In this document: piece after piece, positions 1-6,955 of the stretch
Numbering within the stretch: the stretch's first letter is position 1
Layout: the number at the start of each line of letters is the position of its first letter
DNA from: Acidobacteriaceae bacterium UBA1795
GTDB taxonomy: Bacteria; Acidobacteriota; Terriglobia; Terriglobales; Acidobacteriaceae
Direction of reading: 5' to 3'
NCBI GenBank assembly: GCA_002314435.1
Contig: DCFV01000121.1
Coordinates: 1 to 11,069, forward strand
Length of the DNA: 11,069 bases
Notes under the pieces: generated by a model
Told to the model about the DNA's origin: nothing
Seen by the model: the letters and a program-made list of their open reading frames with translations, nothing else
Database searches by the model: none
Program-made: the position numbers and the translations under genes

Positions 1-1337
1 GGGCGGTACACGCTGGCCGCCAGACTCTGATCGTTAGTGCAATCGATCGCCGAATTGCCGGCCCACGAGTATTTCGCGCTACCGCTGCCGCTGAGCGAGC
101 GGGCGCGAGAGACCGACACATTCCAGCGAATGGTCGACACATTGAACATGTGCTTGCCTTGCAGAGCCAGGCTGCCGACCGCCATGTTGGGGCGGCGCCA
201 ATCCTGGCTGTATTGCGGAACGTCGCCGTCATTGAGCGTATAAACCCACTTGTGGCCCCAGTTGCGGAAAGTCGAGAACAGGCCGCGCACCGAGATGTCT
301 GATCCCTCGTTAATCTTGTAATTGAGGCTGGCCGTCGCGCCCCAGCGGGAGCGGTAGTACATGTAGTCGCGAAGGTCGATGCTGTCGTAGTGCGGCGTTG
401 CGCTGCTCGTCGTCGGCGAGGGCTCAATGTCATTGATGCCGCGGCCGTTGTAGTCATAGGTGCCGCCCACCAGGATACCCAGCTTCTTCCCGCTTCCAAA
501 TCGCCGGCCCAGTGTTCCGCCCAGCTGGTCCACCCCCCGGCCGCCAAGGATCGGCGTGTAGCCGCCGACTCCGTACAGCGTGGCGGTCGGCGTATCTCCC
601 GCGGTCTTCGTCACCAGATTGACCGATCCGCCGATGCCGTCGGCATCGATGTTGGCCTGCAGAGTCTTGTTGATTTCGACTGAGTCGACGAGGTCGGAGG
701 CGATTGTATCCAGCTTGATCTGGCGCACGCCGCTCTCTGGCGAAGGCACCGTGATGCCGTCAATCATCGTGTTGCTCAGGCGAGGTTCGGTACCGCGAAT
801 CTGCACGTACTTGCCTTCACCTTCGTCGCGCTCGATGGTCACTGAGGCCATTCTCCCCAGCGCGTCTGCGATGTTCGCATTGGGTAGCGAAACAATCACC
901 TCTGCCGGCAGCACCTGCAGAATGTTCTCCGCGGCAAGCGTGCGGTTAATGGCCTCCGCTTCGCCGAATTCTCGCCCGGCATACACTTCCACCTCCTGCG
1001 TGTTCGCGGCGATCTTGAGCACGACGTCAAGATGGGCGTCCTTTCCCGCGGTCAGCGTCACCGAGGTCGAGTAAGCTTCGAACCCCACCGAGGAAACCGT
1101 GACCTTATAGACGGCCGGCGTCAGGTTGGTGAGAGCGAATTCGCCTTGTCCATCGGTGGCCACAGGCTGTGCCCCAGGGTCGAGCTCAATACGGGCGCCC
1201 TTCAACAGAGCCCCGCTCGTGTCCTTGACAATGCCGGTGAGCGTGGCCTTTGCTGTCTGGCCAGCAAGCGTGCTTGCCATGCAGAGTGTCAGGACGATGA
1301 GTACGTATTTAGTTCGCCGAAGAAGAAGGTGCGGCAT
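1..1337 (-). CDS. TonB-dependent outer-membrane receptor, N-terminal part (cut by window edge)
   Basis: Translated from ATG at 1337, the frame stays open to the left edge (445 complete codons). Seen: a signal peptide (basic MPHLLLRRTK, then hydrophobic YVLIVLTLCM, likely cleavage near residue 26); a carboxypeptidase-regulatory-like fold at about 31-108 (TLTGIVKDTSGALLKGARI ... DGQGEFALTNL); and a TonB plug at about 130-245, with NIADALGRMASVTIERDEG, YVQIRGTEPRLSNTMIDG and the plug end ANIDADGIGGSVNLVTKTA. The barrel begins after that. The plug wording matches the Xanthomonas/Caulobacter-type TonB receptors (TIGR01782), often linked to carbohydrate uptake, so import of oligosaccharides across the outer membrane is the likely role. 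The start is fixed by an AGGAGG ribosome site 6 nt upstream. Its neighbours suggest a shared substrate with the GH30 enzyme, but about 1.2 kb and a gene remnant separate them, so they are probably separate transcripts. The substrate is unknown. Confidence 0.93.
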   Translation of the reverse strand, partial: MPHLLLRRTKYVLIVLTLCMASTLAGQTAKATLTGIVKDTSGALLKGARIELDPGAQPVATDGQGEFALTNLTPAVYKVTVSSVGFEAYSTSVTLTAGKDAHLDVVLKIAANTQEVEVYAGREFGEAEAINRTLAAENILQVLPAEVIVSLPNANIADALGRMASVTIERDEGEGKYVQIRGTEPRLSNTMIDGITVPSPESGVRQIKLDTIASDLVDSVEINKTLQANIDADGIGGSVNLVTKTAGDTPTATLYGVGGYTPILGGRGVDQLGGTLGRRFGSGKKLGILVGGTYDYNGRGINDIEPSPTTSSATPHYDSIDLRDYMYYRSRWGATASLNYKINEGSDISVRGLFSTFRNWGHKWVYTLNDGDVPQYSQDWRRPNMAVGSLALQGKHMFNVSTIRWNVSVSRARSLSGSGSAKYSWAGNSAIDCTNDQSLAASVYR

Positions 1338-1343
1338 AGCGTG

Positions 1344-1349
1344 CCTCCT
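1344..1349 (-). promoter_or_regulatory. Shine-Dalgarno site of the TonB receptor
   Basis: A perfect AGGAGG on the minus strand lies 6 nt before ATG 1337. It decides the receptor start. No clear promoter, and no copy of the LacI-type operator found elsewhere in the window, was seen in the next 100 bases upstream. Confidence 0.8.
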
Positions 1350-1499
1350 GGAAAAGCGTCCCATTCGGGAGATTTTCCTGTAGTGTGCGGCTCTACCTGT
1401 GAACGGTGGCTGAAGACTCTGTGACAAGGATGTGAATCTTGGACATGCGCGCTGTTCCTTCAGCTTGGCTTCAGGCCCGCAGTCGGATTCTTTACTTCG

Positions 1500-1892
1500 C
1501 TGCTCACCGTCATCCTTGAGAACGCGGGCAAGTTCACTCGCACCGGTGGCACGGTGCACCTTGGTCTTCAACTCAACGGCGAAAGTGCCTGTTTCGAAAT
1601 CCGCGACACCGACATCGGCATTCCCGAGCAAGACCGCGCGCACATCTTCGAACGATTCCGCCGAGGTAGCAACGTACAGACGGTGCGCGCTGCCGGATCA
1701 GGATTGGGATTCGCACTTGCCGCATGGATCGCAGCCCACCATCACACAGACATTCGAGTTGAGAGTACGGTTGGCCTGGGCACTTCCTTTTCCTGGGAAC
1801 TGCCTCTGCGCTCCAAACCCCACCCCATCCTTGGTCCGCAGGTCGATCTCTCCGCAAGGCAATACCACCCGCTCATCGCCACTCGCGCCTAA
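1500..1892 (+). pseudogene. Remnant of a sensor histidine kinase ATPase (HATPase_c) domain
   Basis: The plus-strand frame is open from 1425 to a TAA at 1890-1892, and recognisable kinase sequence runs only from about 1500 to 1808. In order: an N-box (LLTVILENAGKFT), a G1 region (FEIRDTDIGIPEQD), an F-box (IFERFRRGS), a G2 box (AAGSGLGFALAAWIAA), and the usual domain end (ESTVGLGTSFSWELPL). These are the ATP-binding motifs of two-component sensor kinases in the right order. The dimerisation/phospho-His domain and any sensor region are absent: upstream of 1500 the frame reads unrelated residues, and no start codon with a ribosome site precedes it. The first Gly of G1 is Asp (DTDIG rather than DxGxG), which would harm nucleotide binding. 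A tail of about 27 residues after WELPL is not kinase-like. I read it as a decaying fragment, not a working gene. No matching response regulator is nearby. Confidence 0.75.
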
Positions 1893-2499
1893 AATCTGGC
1901 ACATGTATGCTCGGGCATCATTCAGGCAGGCTTGTTCGGCCAAGCAAGGGAAGCTCTCGATGGGACACACCTGTCCGGCCACAAGCGACGGAAGTAGCGC
2001 ATCCAAACGAAGAGCGACGAGGCCGTCGAGCTATTCTCTCTCGCCTGGATCATGCACTCAATCGGACACAAAATTCTGTTGCGCACACAACCGCTCGGAC
2101 TGTAGCGGCTCGCTGTCTGGATTGGCTTGTACGCACTTAAACGCCCCTCCTGTGATCGTCAGAAATACAACACGATACAAGCCGAGCAAAGACTGACATG
2201 CAGTAGCATTTGTAAAACTGCTCGTCACCCCTGGTCATTCGTGCTGCGAGCATTTGAAGACGGAGTTGGCTCCGGAGCGCATCAATTCGTTTCACAAGGG
2301 TCTTCGCGGGAAGCTCTATGCACATCAGTTCGATCGTCCGTCGCTGACGCCAGGCATCTACTACTGGTCTAGTTTGATCGGAGACCATCGATGGTGGCGA
2401 AGTGCCCTGTCGAGAACACTCTTGGTCTTGCTGCCTACTGGCGCAGGCTGCTCGCATGTGACGAGACAGCCGCAACTTCCGCACCTGCGCGTCAACAGA
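1893..2499. other. Gene-free stretch, no feature recognised
   Basis: Both strands hold only short frames with no recognisable protein family, no good ribosome site and no codon pattern like the flanking genes. Together with the kinase remnant just before it, the stretch looks like eroded former coding DNA, but I could not identify what it came from. No tRNA, CRISPR array or clear insertion-sequence end was seen. Confidence 0.5.
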
Positions 2500-2528
2500 G
2501 GCCCGGGATCTCTTTTGAGAGTCGGGCC
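2500..2528 (-). terminator. Stem-loop downstream of the GH30 gene, possible terminator
   Basis: An imperfect hairpin: outer stem GGCCCG (2500-2505) with CGGGCC (2523-2528), inner stem TCTC (2509-2512) with GAGA (2517-2520), and a four-base loop. It starts 22 nt after the GH30 stop codon. There is no T-rich tail on the minus strand, so it may only protect the 3' end of the message or slow polymerase rather than terminate by itself. Confidence 0.4.
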
Positions 2529-2550
2529 GCTGTGACATTCATTGGAATGC

Positions 2551-3738
2551 TCAATTTGTGAGGACCAGTGTCCAGTGCTCATTGGTTGCGCCGGACACAT
2601 CCTGCCATTGATCTACCTTCCCCGTCGTTCCATTCACTTCGAGATCGAGCCTGCTGTTCACATTTACGATGCGATATCCACCGGAAACCGGAATTAGCGT
2701 CCAGTGCTCGTTGGTTGCACTCGACCCACTGTCCTCCCATTGGTCCACAGTTCCGCCGTTCGCTTTGCTTGCGCCGCTTACATCAAGATCTAGCCCGCTG
2801 TTGGCGTTGACGATGCGGTAGGACCCGTCGCCCACGGCCATCAGATTCCAATGCTCGTTATTGGCGCCCGCTACATCTGCGTATGTGTCCACCGTTCCAC
2901 CGTCGGCAAGACTCGCGGAGTTCACTTCCAGGTCAAGTCCGTTCCGTACGTTGACGATCTTGTAGATGCCCTGTCCCACCTCTGAACCGGCGCCGACCAC
3001 ATCGATGCGGTCAGCCGGTACATTGTAGCCGCTCGACGCGTTATTCTTCAGGCCCGTGACGCGCACCTTCAGCGTGTGTGTGCCGTTACCAAGCGTGGGC
3101 GTGGCAAAGAGGAATACGTCGTCAGTCCGGGTAGCGGCATACGTGTCGAAATAGGTTTCGGCTCCGTTGTCCACTGAGAAGGCAAGGATTCCATTGTTCG
3201 GCGCCATCGAGGCGTAGACACGTGCCTGTTGTCCGCTGAATTGGAATGTGTAGTAATCGTTCGTCGTGCTGCTCCAATGATTGTCGCTGTCGAAGGCGCC
3301 GCTCTGCGAGTTGTAGTAGCCCCAGGTTCCGCTGTAGTTGAACTGGTTCGCCCCTGTTCCGGTGGTATTGTCGTTGACCGGCGTCGCTGACGGCGCGTAC
3401 GAGGTGCTCTGGATGACATACGTGGTCACGGAGTTTGCCGGGACCGTGTAGCCAAAGGAGCCTCCCGACACCGATACCGTCCCGAGGGAGGAGAGCTGTC
3501 GGGTTGAGGAGGTTTGATAGACCGACGCCGAGCTTCCCGTCGAAGTGAAGTTGGACAACTGGTAATTCACGCTGCGGCTGCTGCTCGTCCAGTTTTGCGT
3601 AACGATGACAAGCGTCTGGCTTTGCTGATTGAAGGCTGCGAGCGACTGGGGGTCGGAGATGGCAAGAAACTGGTAGCCAGGCCGGATGAAACGCGAGTAG
3701 TTGCCGTAGACGTAGTAGGCTTCGTTCAGCGTGTAATT
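2551..3738 (-). pseudogene. C-terminal half of the GH30 enzyme: last helix, beta-sandwich, CBM-like domain, three ricin repeats (severed by TAG)
   Basis: This continues the upstream GH30 frame directly after the TAG, with no other stop until TGA at 2551-2553. Numbered in the full frame (ATG 4842 = 1), residues 369-395 are the expected last GH30 segment (LNEAYYVYGNYSRFIRPGYQ), and about 396-480 complete the side beta-sandwich. Residues 500-616 form a separate beta-rich module (YSGTWGYY ... DNHWSSTTNDYYTF ... DRIDVV), of a type often appended to glycosidases. Residues 624-763 are three ricin-type lectin (CBM13-like) repeats, each with GLDLEV/RLDLEV-like and NEHW motifs. Those modules would anchor the enzyme to sugar polymer. 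The first start codon available, GTG at 3570, has no ribosome site and would begin inside the beta-sandwich with no signal peptide, so I do not expect this half to be made alone. The ricin repeats also match at DNA level (for example near 2570 and 2699, 19 of 20 bases). Confidence 0.85.
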
Positions 3739-3741
3739 CTA
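3739..3741 (-). other. In-frame TAG interrupting the GH30 gene
   Basis: Reading the minus strand, AAC TAG AAT follows MTINYTN at codon 368. The frame is open for 367 codons before and 395 after, and protein homology continues without shift, gap or duplication. One base change from CAG, TGG, TAC, AAG, GAG, TCG or TTG would give it. The neighbouring DUF5107 gene ends on TAG with the next gene's ribosome site overlapping it, so TAG is read as stop here and recoding is unlikely. Confidence 0.9.
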
Positions 3742-4842
3742 GTTGGTGTAGTTGATGGTCATCAGGCTCGGCCAGTCCGGCTGCCAGATCGACCAGGCCA
3801 CGGGGCGCGTGAGGTACATATCCGCCAGGATCTGATTAGACAGATCCTTTCCGGTCGTATCGCTGCTACCCCATTCGGACATCGTGACCCGCTTGCCCGC
3901 GTGCAGCGCGGCCGTTGCCAAGGCCACGCTGCCCAGGGTTGAGGAATACCCGTGGGTGTTCAGTGCGCTGAAGCTGCCAAGGGTCGTCGAGTTGTAGCTG
4001 TAGAACTCATTGGCGGTGGTCGCAGCCGTCGAGTTCAGCACGCCCTCCTGATATTCGTCCATCGCCGCAACCTGCGTGGTGGTTATTCCTTTGGCGCTCA
4101 ATGAGGCCGCTACATTCTGGAGCATGGTCTGCTGGTGGACGAGGCTAAATGCGCAACCCTCTTGCTTCATGTCCCCCGCCGTCCACCAGTTCTGCCCTGG
4201 CTCGTTCAATGGCTCCAGGTGGTGAAAGGTGATGCCCCAGTTCGAACTGAACTGGTTCGCGACGGTCGTCAGGTAGTCCGCAAAGGTGCTCGAACCCGAA
4301 CCGAAGTACGAACTGGATAGATTTTCAGCGCCGTTCACGCCGCCTTGGCTGGTACCGCTCACTGTCATCCAATAGGGAGCGGAATAGGAAACCACCTCAA
4401 AAAGATTCGCGCCCAGCGACTGAGCCGACGTGGCAACACGGCGCTGATTCGCGTCTCTCGTCCAGTCGTAGGTTCCCAGGGAAGGTTGGTAGCCAGGCAC
4501 GGCCTGCCACGCGGGCGAGATGCAGCCATAGTGGCCCGAGGTACCGCACAACGGATCGTCTCCGCCGCCGATGTTGTAGCGGATGTAACTGAGCCCGATG
4601 CCCGTGCTGGGGTTGAAAAGGGCATTCATCAGGCTGTTGTATTGCGTACTGTTGCTCCACGCTCCAACACCGTTCGCAAACCACGCAAGGGAAGTTCCCC
4701 AGCCCTCGAGCGTCTGGTTTGACATGGCAACGTTAACGTTAACGGTTTGCGTCCGTGCCATGGTCCCACGTAAACAGACAGACACGATCAGAAGTAGCAG
4801 GAATCTGCGGACTTCCTGCTTGCCAATCCTGAACGACATCAT
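3739..4842 (-). CDS. Secreted GH30-family glycosidase, catalytic N-terminal half (truncated by TAG)
   Basis: GH30 enzymes hydrolyse beta-linked polysaccharides by a retaining mechanism. Characterised members include beta-1,6-galactanases, glucuronoxylanases and beta-1,6-glucanases. Seen: a signal peptide (KQEVRRFLLLLIVSVCLRG, about residues 8-26), the family's N-terminal EGWGTSLAWFANG (46-58), the acid/base Glu214 in HLEPLNEPGQNWW, the nucleophile Glu323 in VTMSEWGSS, and strand 8 (AWSIWQPDW). TAG then ends the frame at residue 367, before the last helix and the side beta-sandwich that GH30 proteins need, so the product as written is probably inactive. I chose ATG 4842 over GTG 4848 because GGGAG sits 7 nt before it; from the GTG that spacing would be 1-2 nt. 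The gene has its own promoter and two operator-like sites. Whether the stop is real or a sequence error cannot be told here. The substrate is not decided; galactan-type is a guess from the overall resemblance. Confidence 0.88.
   Translation of the reverse strand: MMSFRIGKQEVRRFLLLLIVSVCLRGTMARTQTVNVNVAMSNQTLEGWGTSLAWFANGVGAWSNSTQYNSLMNALFNPSTGIGLSYIRYNIGGGDDPLCGTSGHYGCISPAWQAVPGYQPSLGTYDWTRDANQRRVATSAQSLGANLFEVVSYSAPYWMTVSGTSQGGVNGAENLSSSYFGSGSSTFADYLTTVANQFSSNWGITFHHLEPLNEPGQNWWTAGDMKQEGCAFSLVHQQTMLQNVAASLSAKGITTTQVAAMDEYQEGVLNSTAATTANEFYSYNSTTLGSFSALNTHGYSSTLGSVALATAALHAGKRVTMSEWGSSDTTGKDLSNQILADMYLTRPVAWSIWQPDWPSLMTINYTN
4732..4745. promoter_or_regulatory. Putative LacI-family operator inside the GH30 coding region
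   Basis: CGTTAACGTTAACG (4731-4744) is a perfect 14-base palindrome. The overlapping GTTAACGTTAACGG matches the site upstream of the DUF5107 operon (GTTAACGTACACGG, 10360-10373) at 12 of 14 bases. It lies about 100 nt into the gene, where it encodes the VNVNV stretch after the signal peptide, and its centre is 155 bp from the operator over the promoter. Such a pair would suit repression by DNA looping, as with the main and intragenic lac operators. The palindrome could also be a chance result of Val-Asn repeats. Confidence 0.5.
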
Positions 4843-4884
4843 TTTCACACTCCCTTCGCAGCGACCTTACTCTTATAGTCGACA

Positions 4885-4900
4885 GTAACGTGTACGTTAC
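4885..4900. promoter_or_regulatory. Putative LacI-family operator at the GH30 transcription start
   Basis: GTAACGTGTACGTTAC is an inverted repeat with 7 of 8 base pairs matching; only the centre pair fails. It starts just downstream of the predicted -10 of the GH30 promoter, so a bound repressor would cover the start site. Eleven bases (TAACGTACACG, minus strand 4899-4889) are repeated exactly on the plus strand at 10362-10372, upstream of the DUF5107 operon and beside the LacI gene. Confidence 0.65.
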
Positions 4901-4902
4901 CG

Positions 4903-4932
4903 TTATTACGCCTGCCTGCTTTCGCCTGTCAA
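4903..4932 (-). promoter_or_regulatory. Predicted sigma-70-type promoter of the GH30 gene
   Basis: A perfect -35 TTGACA lies at 4932-4927 on the minus strand. The -10 is weaker: TAATAA at 4908-4903 (spacer 18) or CGTAAT at 4910-4905 (spacer 16). Either would start transcription at about 4895-4900, inside the operator, giving a leader of about 50-55 nt before ATG 4842. Confidence 0.55.
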
Positions 4933-5093
4933 GGAGATTTTCTCGGGGATTTGAGTTCGAAGGTGAGGAGTTGCTGATTGCATCCACGCCCTGGCCGGAG
5001 GCACTTCGGTTTGTAGCACACACGTGCGGGAATGGAAGACGGGGGGCATCGAGAGGAAGAGCTTTGCGTGGGAGATGCGATAACGAAGTAAGT

Positions 5094-5288
5094 ATCCTCC
5101 GGCAAAGCCGGAGGCTTTGCGGTTGCTGGCCCTCATAGGGGCCTGATTGCAGCCGTTGAAAGCAAAAGCAAGAACAAGTGCAAAGCCCTCACAGTGCAAA
5201 CATCATTGACGCTGCCCAGGAAAAATGAGGGAGGACATACTACCGGAACTGTCAAACTTCTACTGCCTCCCCGGCAATGCCGGAGGAT
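5094..5288. repeat. BIME-like intergenic block: two inverted palindromic units around a spacer
   Basis: Unit 1 (5096-5114) is a perfect 8-bp hairpin, CCTCCGGC-AAA-GCCGGAGG. Unit 2 (5266-5286) is the same element in inverted orientation with two extra bases in one arm. Both are preceded by AT, so ATCCTCCGGCA is shared exactly (plus 5094-5104, minus 5288-5278). Between them lies a third hairpin, GGCCCT-CATA-GGGGCC (5128-5143), and a purine-rich run of GCAAAAGCAAGAACAAG type. Paired inverted palindromes between genes are the hallmark of REP/BIME elements; whether this one recurs in the genome cannot be seen here. The units may also cap the message of the DUF5107 operon. The rest of 4933-5326 holds no gene I can support. 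Confidence 0.55.
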
Positions 5289-5301
5289 TTCCCTTTTGGA
5301 T

Positions 5302-5323
5302 CAGGAGGCGCAATAGGCTCCTG
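5302..5323 (-). terminator. Hairpin directly after the 58-aa ORF, possible end of the DUF5107 operon
   Basis: CAGGAG (5302-5307) pairs with CTCCTG (5318-5323) around a ten-base loop, beginning 3 nt after the stop codon of the small ORF. No T-tract follows on the minus strand. Unit 2 of the BIME-like block comes 15 nt further on and may help to end or protect the transcript. Confidence 0.35.
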
Positions 5324-5326
5324 CGT

Positions 5327-5503
5327 TCACCGCCCCTGGACCATCGAAGACTCTTCCGCCACACTTCCCGTTGAGGAGGATCTCCGCTTGTTGCCAAGCA
5401 GGAACTCACCTGACGAAACCACAAACAAGAACGACGTCGCCAGAACGGCCGCCGCCAATTTTGAGACACGTAAAGTCCCTTTGCGCCCAGACGGCATCAG
5501 CAT
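5327..5503 (-). CDS. Putative 58-aa single-span membrane or secreted small protein
   Basis: I do not recognise a family. The frame starts at ATG 5503, only 2 nt after the stop of the MFS gene, and ends with TGA at 5329-5327. The product starts MLMPSGRKGTLRVSK, then has a hydrophobic run of about 15 (LAAAVLATSFLFVVS), followed by a short polar tail rich in Ser and charged residues (GNKRRSSSTGSVAEESS). A basic N-terminus followed by one hydrophobic helix fits a membrane anchor or an uncleaved signal sequence with about 25 residues on the far side. The ribosome site is poor (AAGAGAAATAAGA), so it would depend on translational coupling to the porter. A second ATG two codons on is equally possible. 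A terminator-like hairpin follows at once, which fits this being the last gene of the operon. It could act with the porter, but it may also be a chance frame. Confidence 0.45.
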   Translation of the reverse strand: MLMPSGRKGTLRVSKLAAAVLATSFLFVVSSGEFLLGNKRRSSSTGSVAEESSMVQGR

Positions 5504-5505
5504 TC

Positions 5506-6948
5506 TTATTTCTCTTGTGGGAGGGACTGCATCTCCAGTTCCGCTTCGATCTGTTCAAGTGACTTCCCCTTGGTTTCGGGAAGACGGAGAAACAGGAAGA
5601 CCCATCCTGCCATGCAAATGAGTCCATAGCACCAGAAGGTGCCAGCAGGGCCCAAATGTGCATTCAGAACGGGAAATGTGTAGGTGAGCAGAAAGCATGC
5701 AATCCAGAGAGCGGCAATCGCAATCGACAGCGCGGCACCGCGCACCCGCGTGGGAAATATCTCGGAGATCACAACCCAGGTGACAGGTGCAAGCGACATT
5801 GCGTAGCAGCCAATGGCCATCACAACAAGAATCAGCATTGGCTTGCCCTGCAGATGCAACTCGTAGAACAAGCCCAGCACGGCGTAGATGAACAGCAGGC
5901 CGGCCAGGCCCGTGAGCATAAGAGCGCGCCGTCCGAAGCGATCAATCGCAAACATCGCAACAAGGGTGAACCCGGCATTCACCGCGCCTGTGACTACGAT
6001 ATTGAAGAGAATGTCGGAGATCTGGTACCCCGCCGCCGCAAAAATCTCCTGCGCGTAATTGAAGATGACATTGATGCCGCACCACTGCTGGAGCACTGCG
6101 ATGACGCTGCCAAGAATGACCACCTTCAGCACAGACCCCGAAAGAAGCTCGCGCATCGGTGACACGCTCCCATGCATTTCGGAGACGGATATCAACTCCT
6201 CGAGCACATGGTGTGCGTACGCAGCGCCTCCCAGCCGGGCAAGCACCTTGCGCGCCTGACCGTAGTTTCCTTTCGTGGCAAGCCAGCGCGGGCTCTCGGG
6301 CACAAATAGCGTTGCCGCCAGAAAGAGGATGGACGGAATGGCAGTCACGCCGAACATCCAGCGCCATCCCCACTGTCCATTCCATGAGATGAGAATCTGC
6401 TGCGCTGACGCTCCTTCTGGCACCGGCCGGGCGATCAACCAGTTCACGATCTGCGCCAGCAGAATGCCAAGGACAATGGCGAGTTGGTTCAACGAAACGA
6501 GGCGCCCTCGATAGCGCGCAGGTGAGATCTCCGCGATGTACACAGGAGAGATACCGGAGGCGAGCCCAATCGCGTAGCCTCCTATGATGCGCCACGCAAC
6601 AAAAGCAGTGAAGCTCTGGGCAAGCCCAACGCCGATCGACGAGACCGCGAAAGCCAGCGCAGCAACTGTGAGCAGGCGTTTTCTGCCACTGCGGCTGCTC
6701 ATGGGCCCTGACGTCAATGCGCCAATCAGGCAGCCGATAAGCGCGCAGCTCATGGCCCATCCGGCCATCGACGGCGTGTCCAGGTGGAAATACCGCTCGT
6801 AAAACGGCTTCGCCCCTCCGATCACCACCCAGTCGTATCCGAAGAGCAGTCCGCCCAGGGCCGCCGCGGAGGCAACCAACCAGACCAAGATCGGATTCGG
6901 CGATCCATGAGCGGAATGCGTTTCGGTGCTGATCACCGCCACATTCAT
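5506..6948 (-). CDS. MFS sugar porter (sugar:H+ symporter type, 12 membrane helices)
   Basis: A 480-residue inner-membrane transporter of the sugar porter family (TC 2.A.1.1, as XylE/GalP), the normal length for 12 helices. Family signatures in order: GGLLFGYD (32-39) followed by VVIGG; a loop 2-3 motif (SSRSGRKR, 84-91); AEISPARYRGRLVSLNQ (139-155); PESPRW (217-222) closing the first half; QQWCGIN (287-293), where the family binds sugar; DRFGRR (336-341); WVVISEIFPTRVRG (391-404); and PETKGKSLEQIE (457-468) at the end. ATG 6948 is chosen because AGGAG sits 4 nt before it and the upstream stop leaves a 7-nt gap; a GTG at 6996 would overlap the previous gene by about 40 nt and lacks a ribosome site. 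It is therefore second in the operon after the DUF5107 protein. It likely imports the mono- or small oligosaccharide released by the locus; the exact sugar is not readable. Confidence 0.95.
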   Translation of the reverse strand: MNVAVISTETHSAHGSPNPILVWLVASAAALGGLLFGYDWVVIGGAKPFYERYFHLDTPSMAGWAMSCALIGCLIGALTSGPMSSRSGRKRLLTVAALAFAVSSIGVGLAQSFTAFVAWRIIGGYAIGLASGISPVYIAEISPARYRGRLVSLNQLAIVLGILLAQIVNWLIARPVPEGASAQQILISWNGQWGWRWMFGVTAIPSILFLAATLFVPESPRWLATKGNYGQARKVLARLGGAAYAHHVLEELISVSEMHGSVSPMRELLSGSVLKVVILGSVIAVLQQWCGINVIFNYAQEIFAAAGYQISDILFNIVVTGAVNAGFTLVAMFAIDRFGRRALMLTGLAGLLFIYAVLGLFYELHLQGKPMLILVVMAIGCYAMSLAPVTWVVISEIFPTRVRGAALSIAIAALWIACFLLTYTFPVLNAHLGPAGTFWCYGLICMAGWVFLFLRLPETKGKSLEQIEAELEMQSLPQEK

Positions 6949-6955
6949 GGTTCTC

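Noticed and set aside
1432..2196. A 254-codon open frame on the plus strand over the kinase remnant region.
   Set aside because: Its residues match no family and are rich in Ser, Arg and Cys, as expected for a shifted reading. The kinase motifs lie in a different plus-strand frame over the same bases.
2137..2538. A 133-codon minus-strand frame after the GH30 gene.
   Set aside because: No recognisable motif, no ribosome site, and a composition unlike the neighbouring genes.
3739..3741. TAG read as pyrrolysine or by a general suppressor.
   Set aside because: The DUF5107 gene ends on TAG, with the next gene's ribosome site overlapping it, so TAG works as stop. No pyrrolysine genes are visible, and GH30 enzymes are not known to use it.
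4846..4848. GTG as the start of the GH30 gene.
   Set aside because: It lies only 1-2 nt from the GGGAG ribosome site; ATG 4842 has the normal 7-nt spacing.
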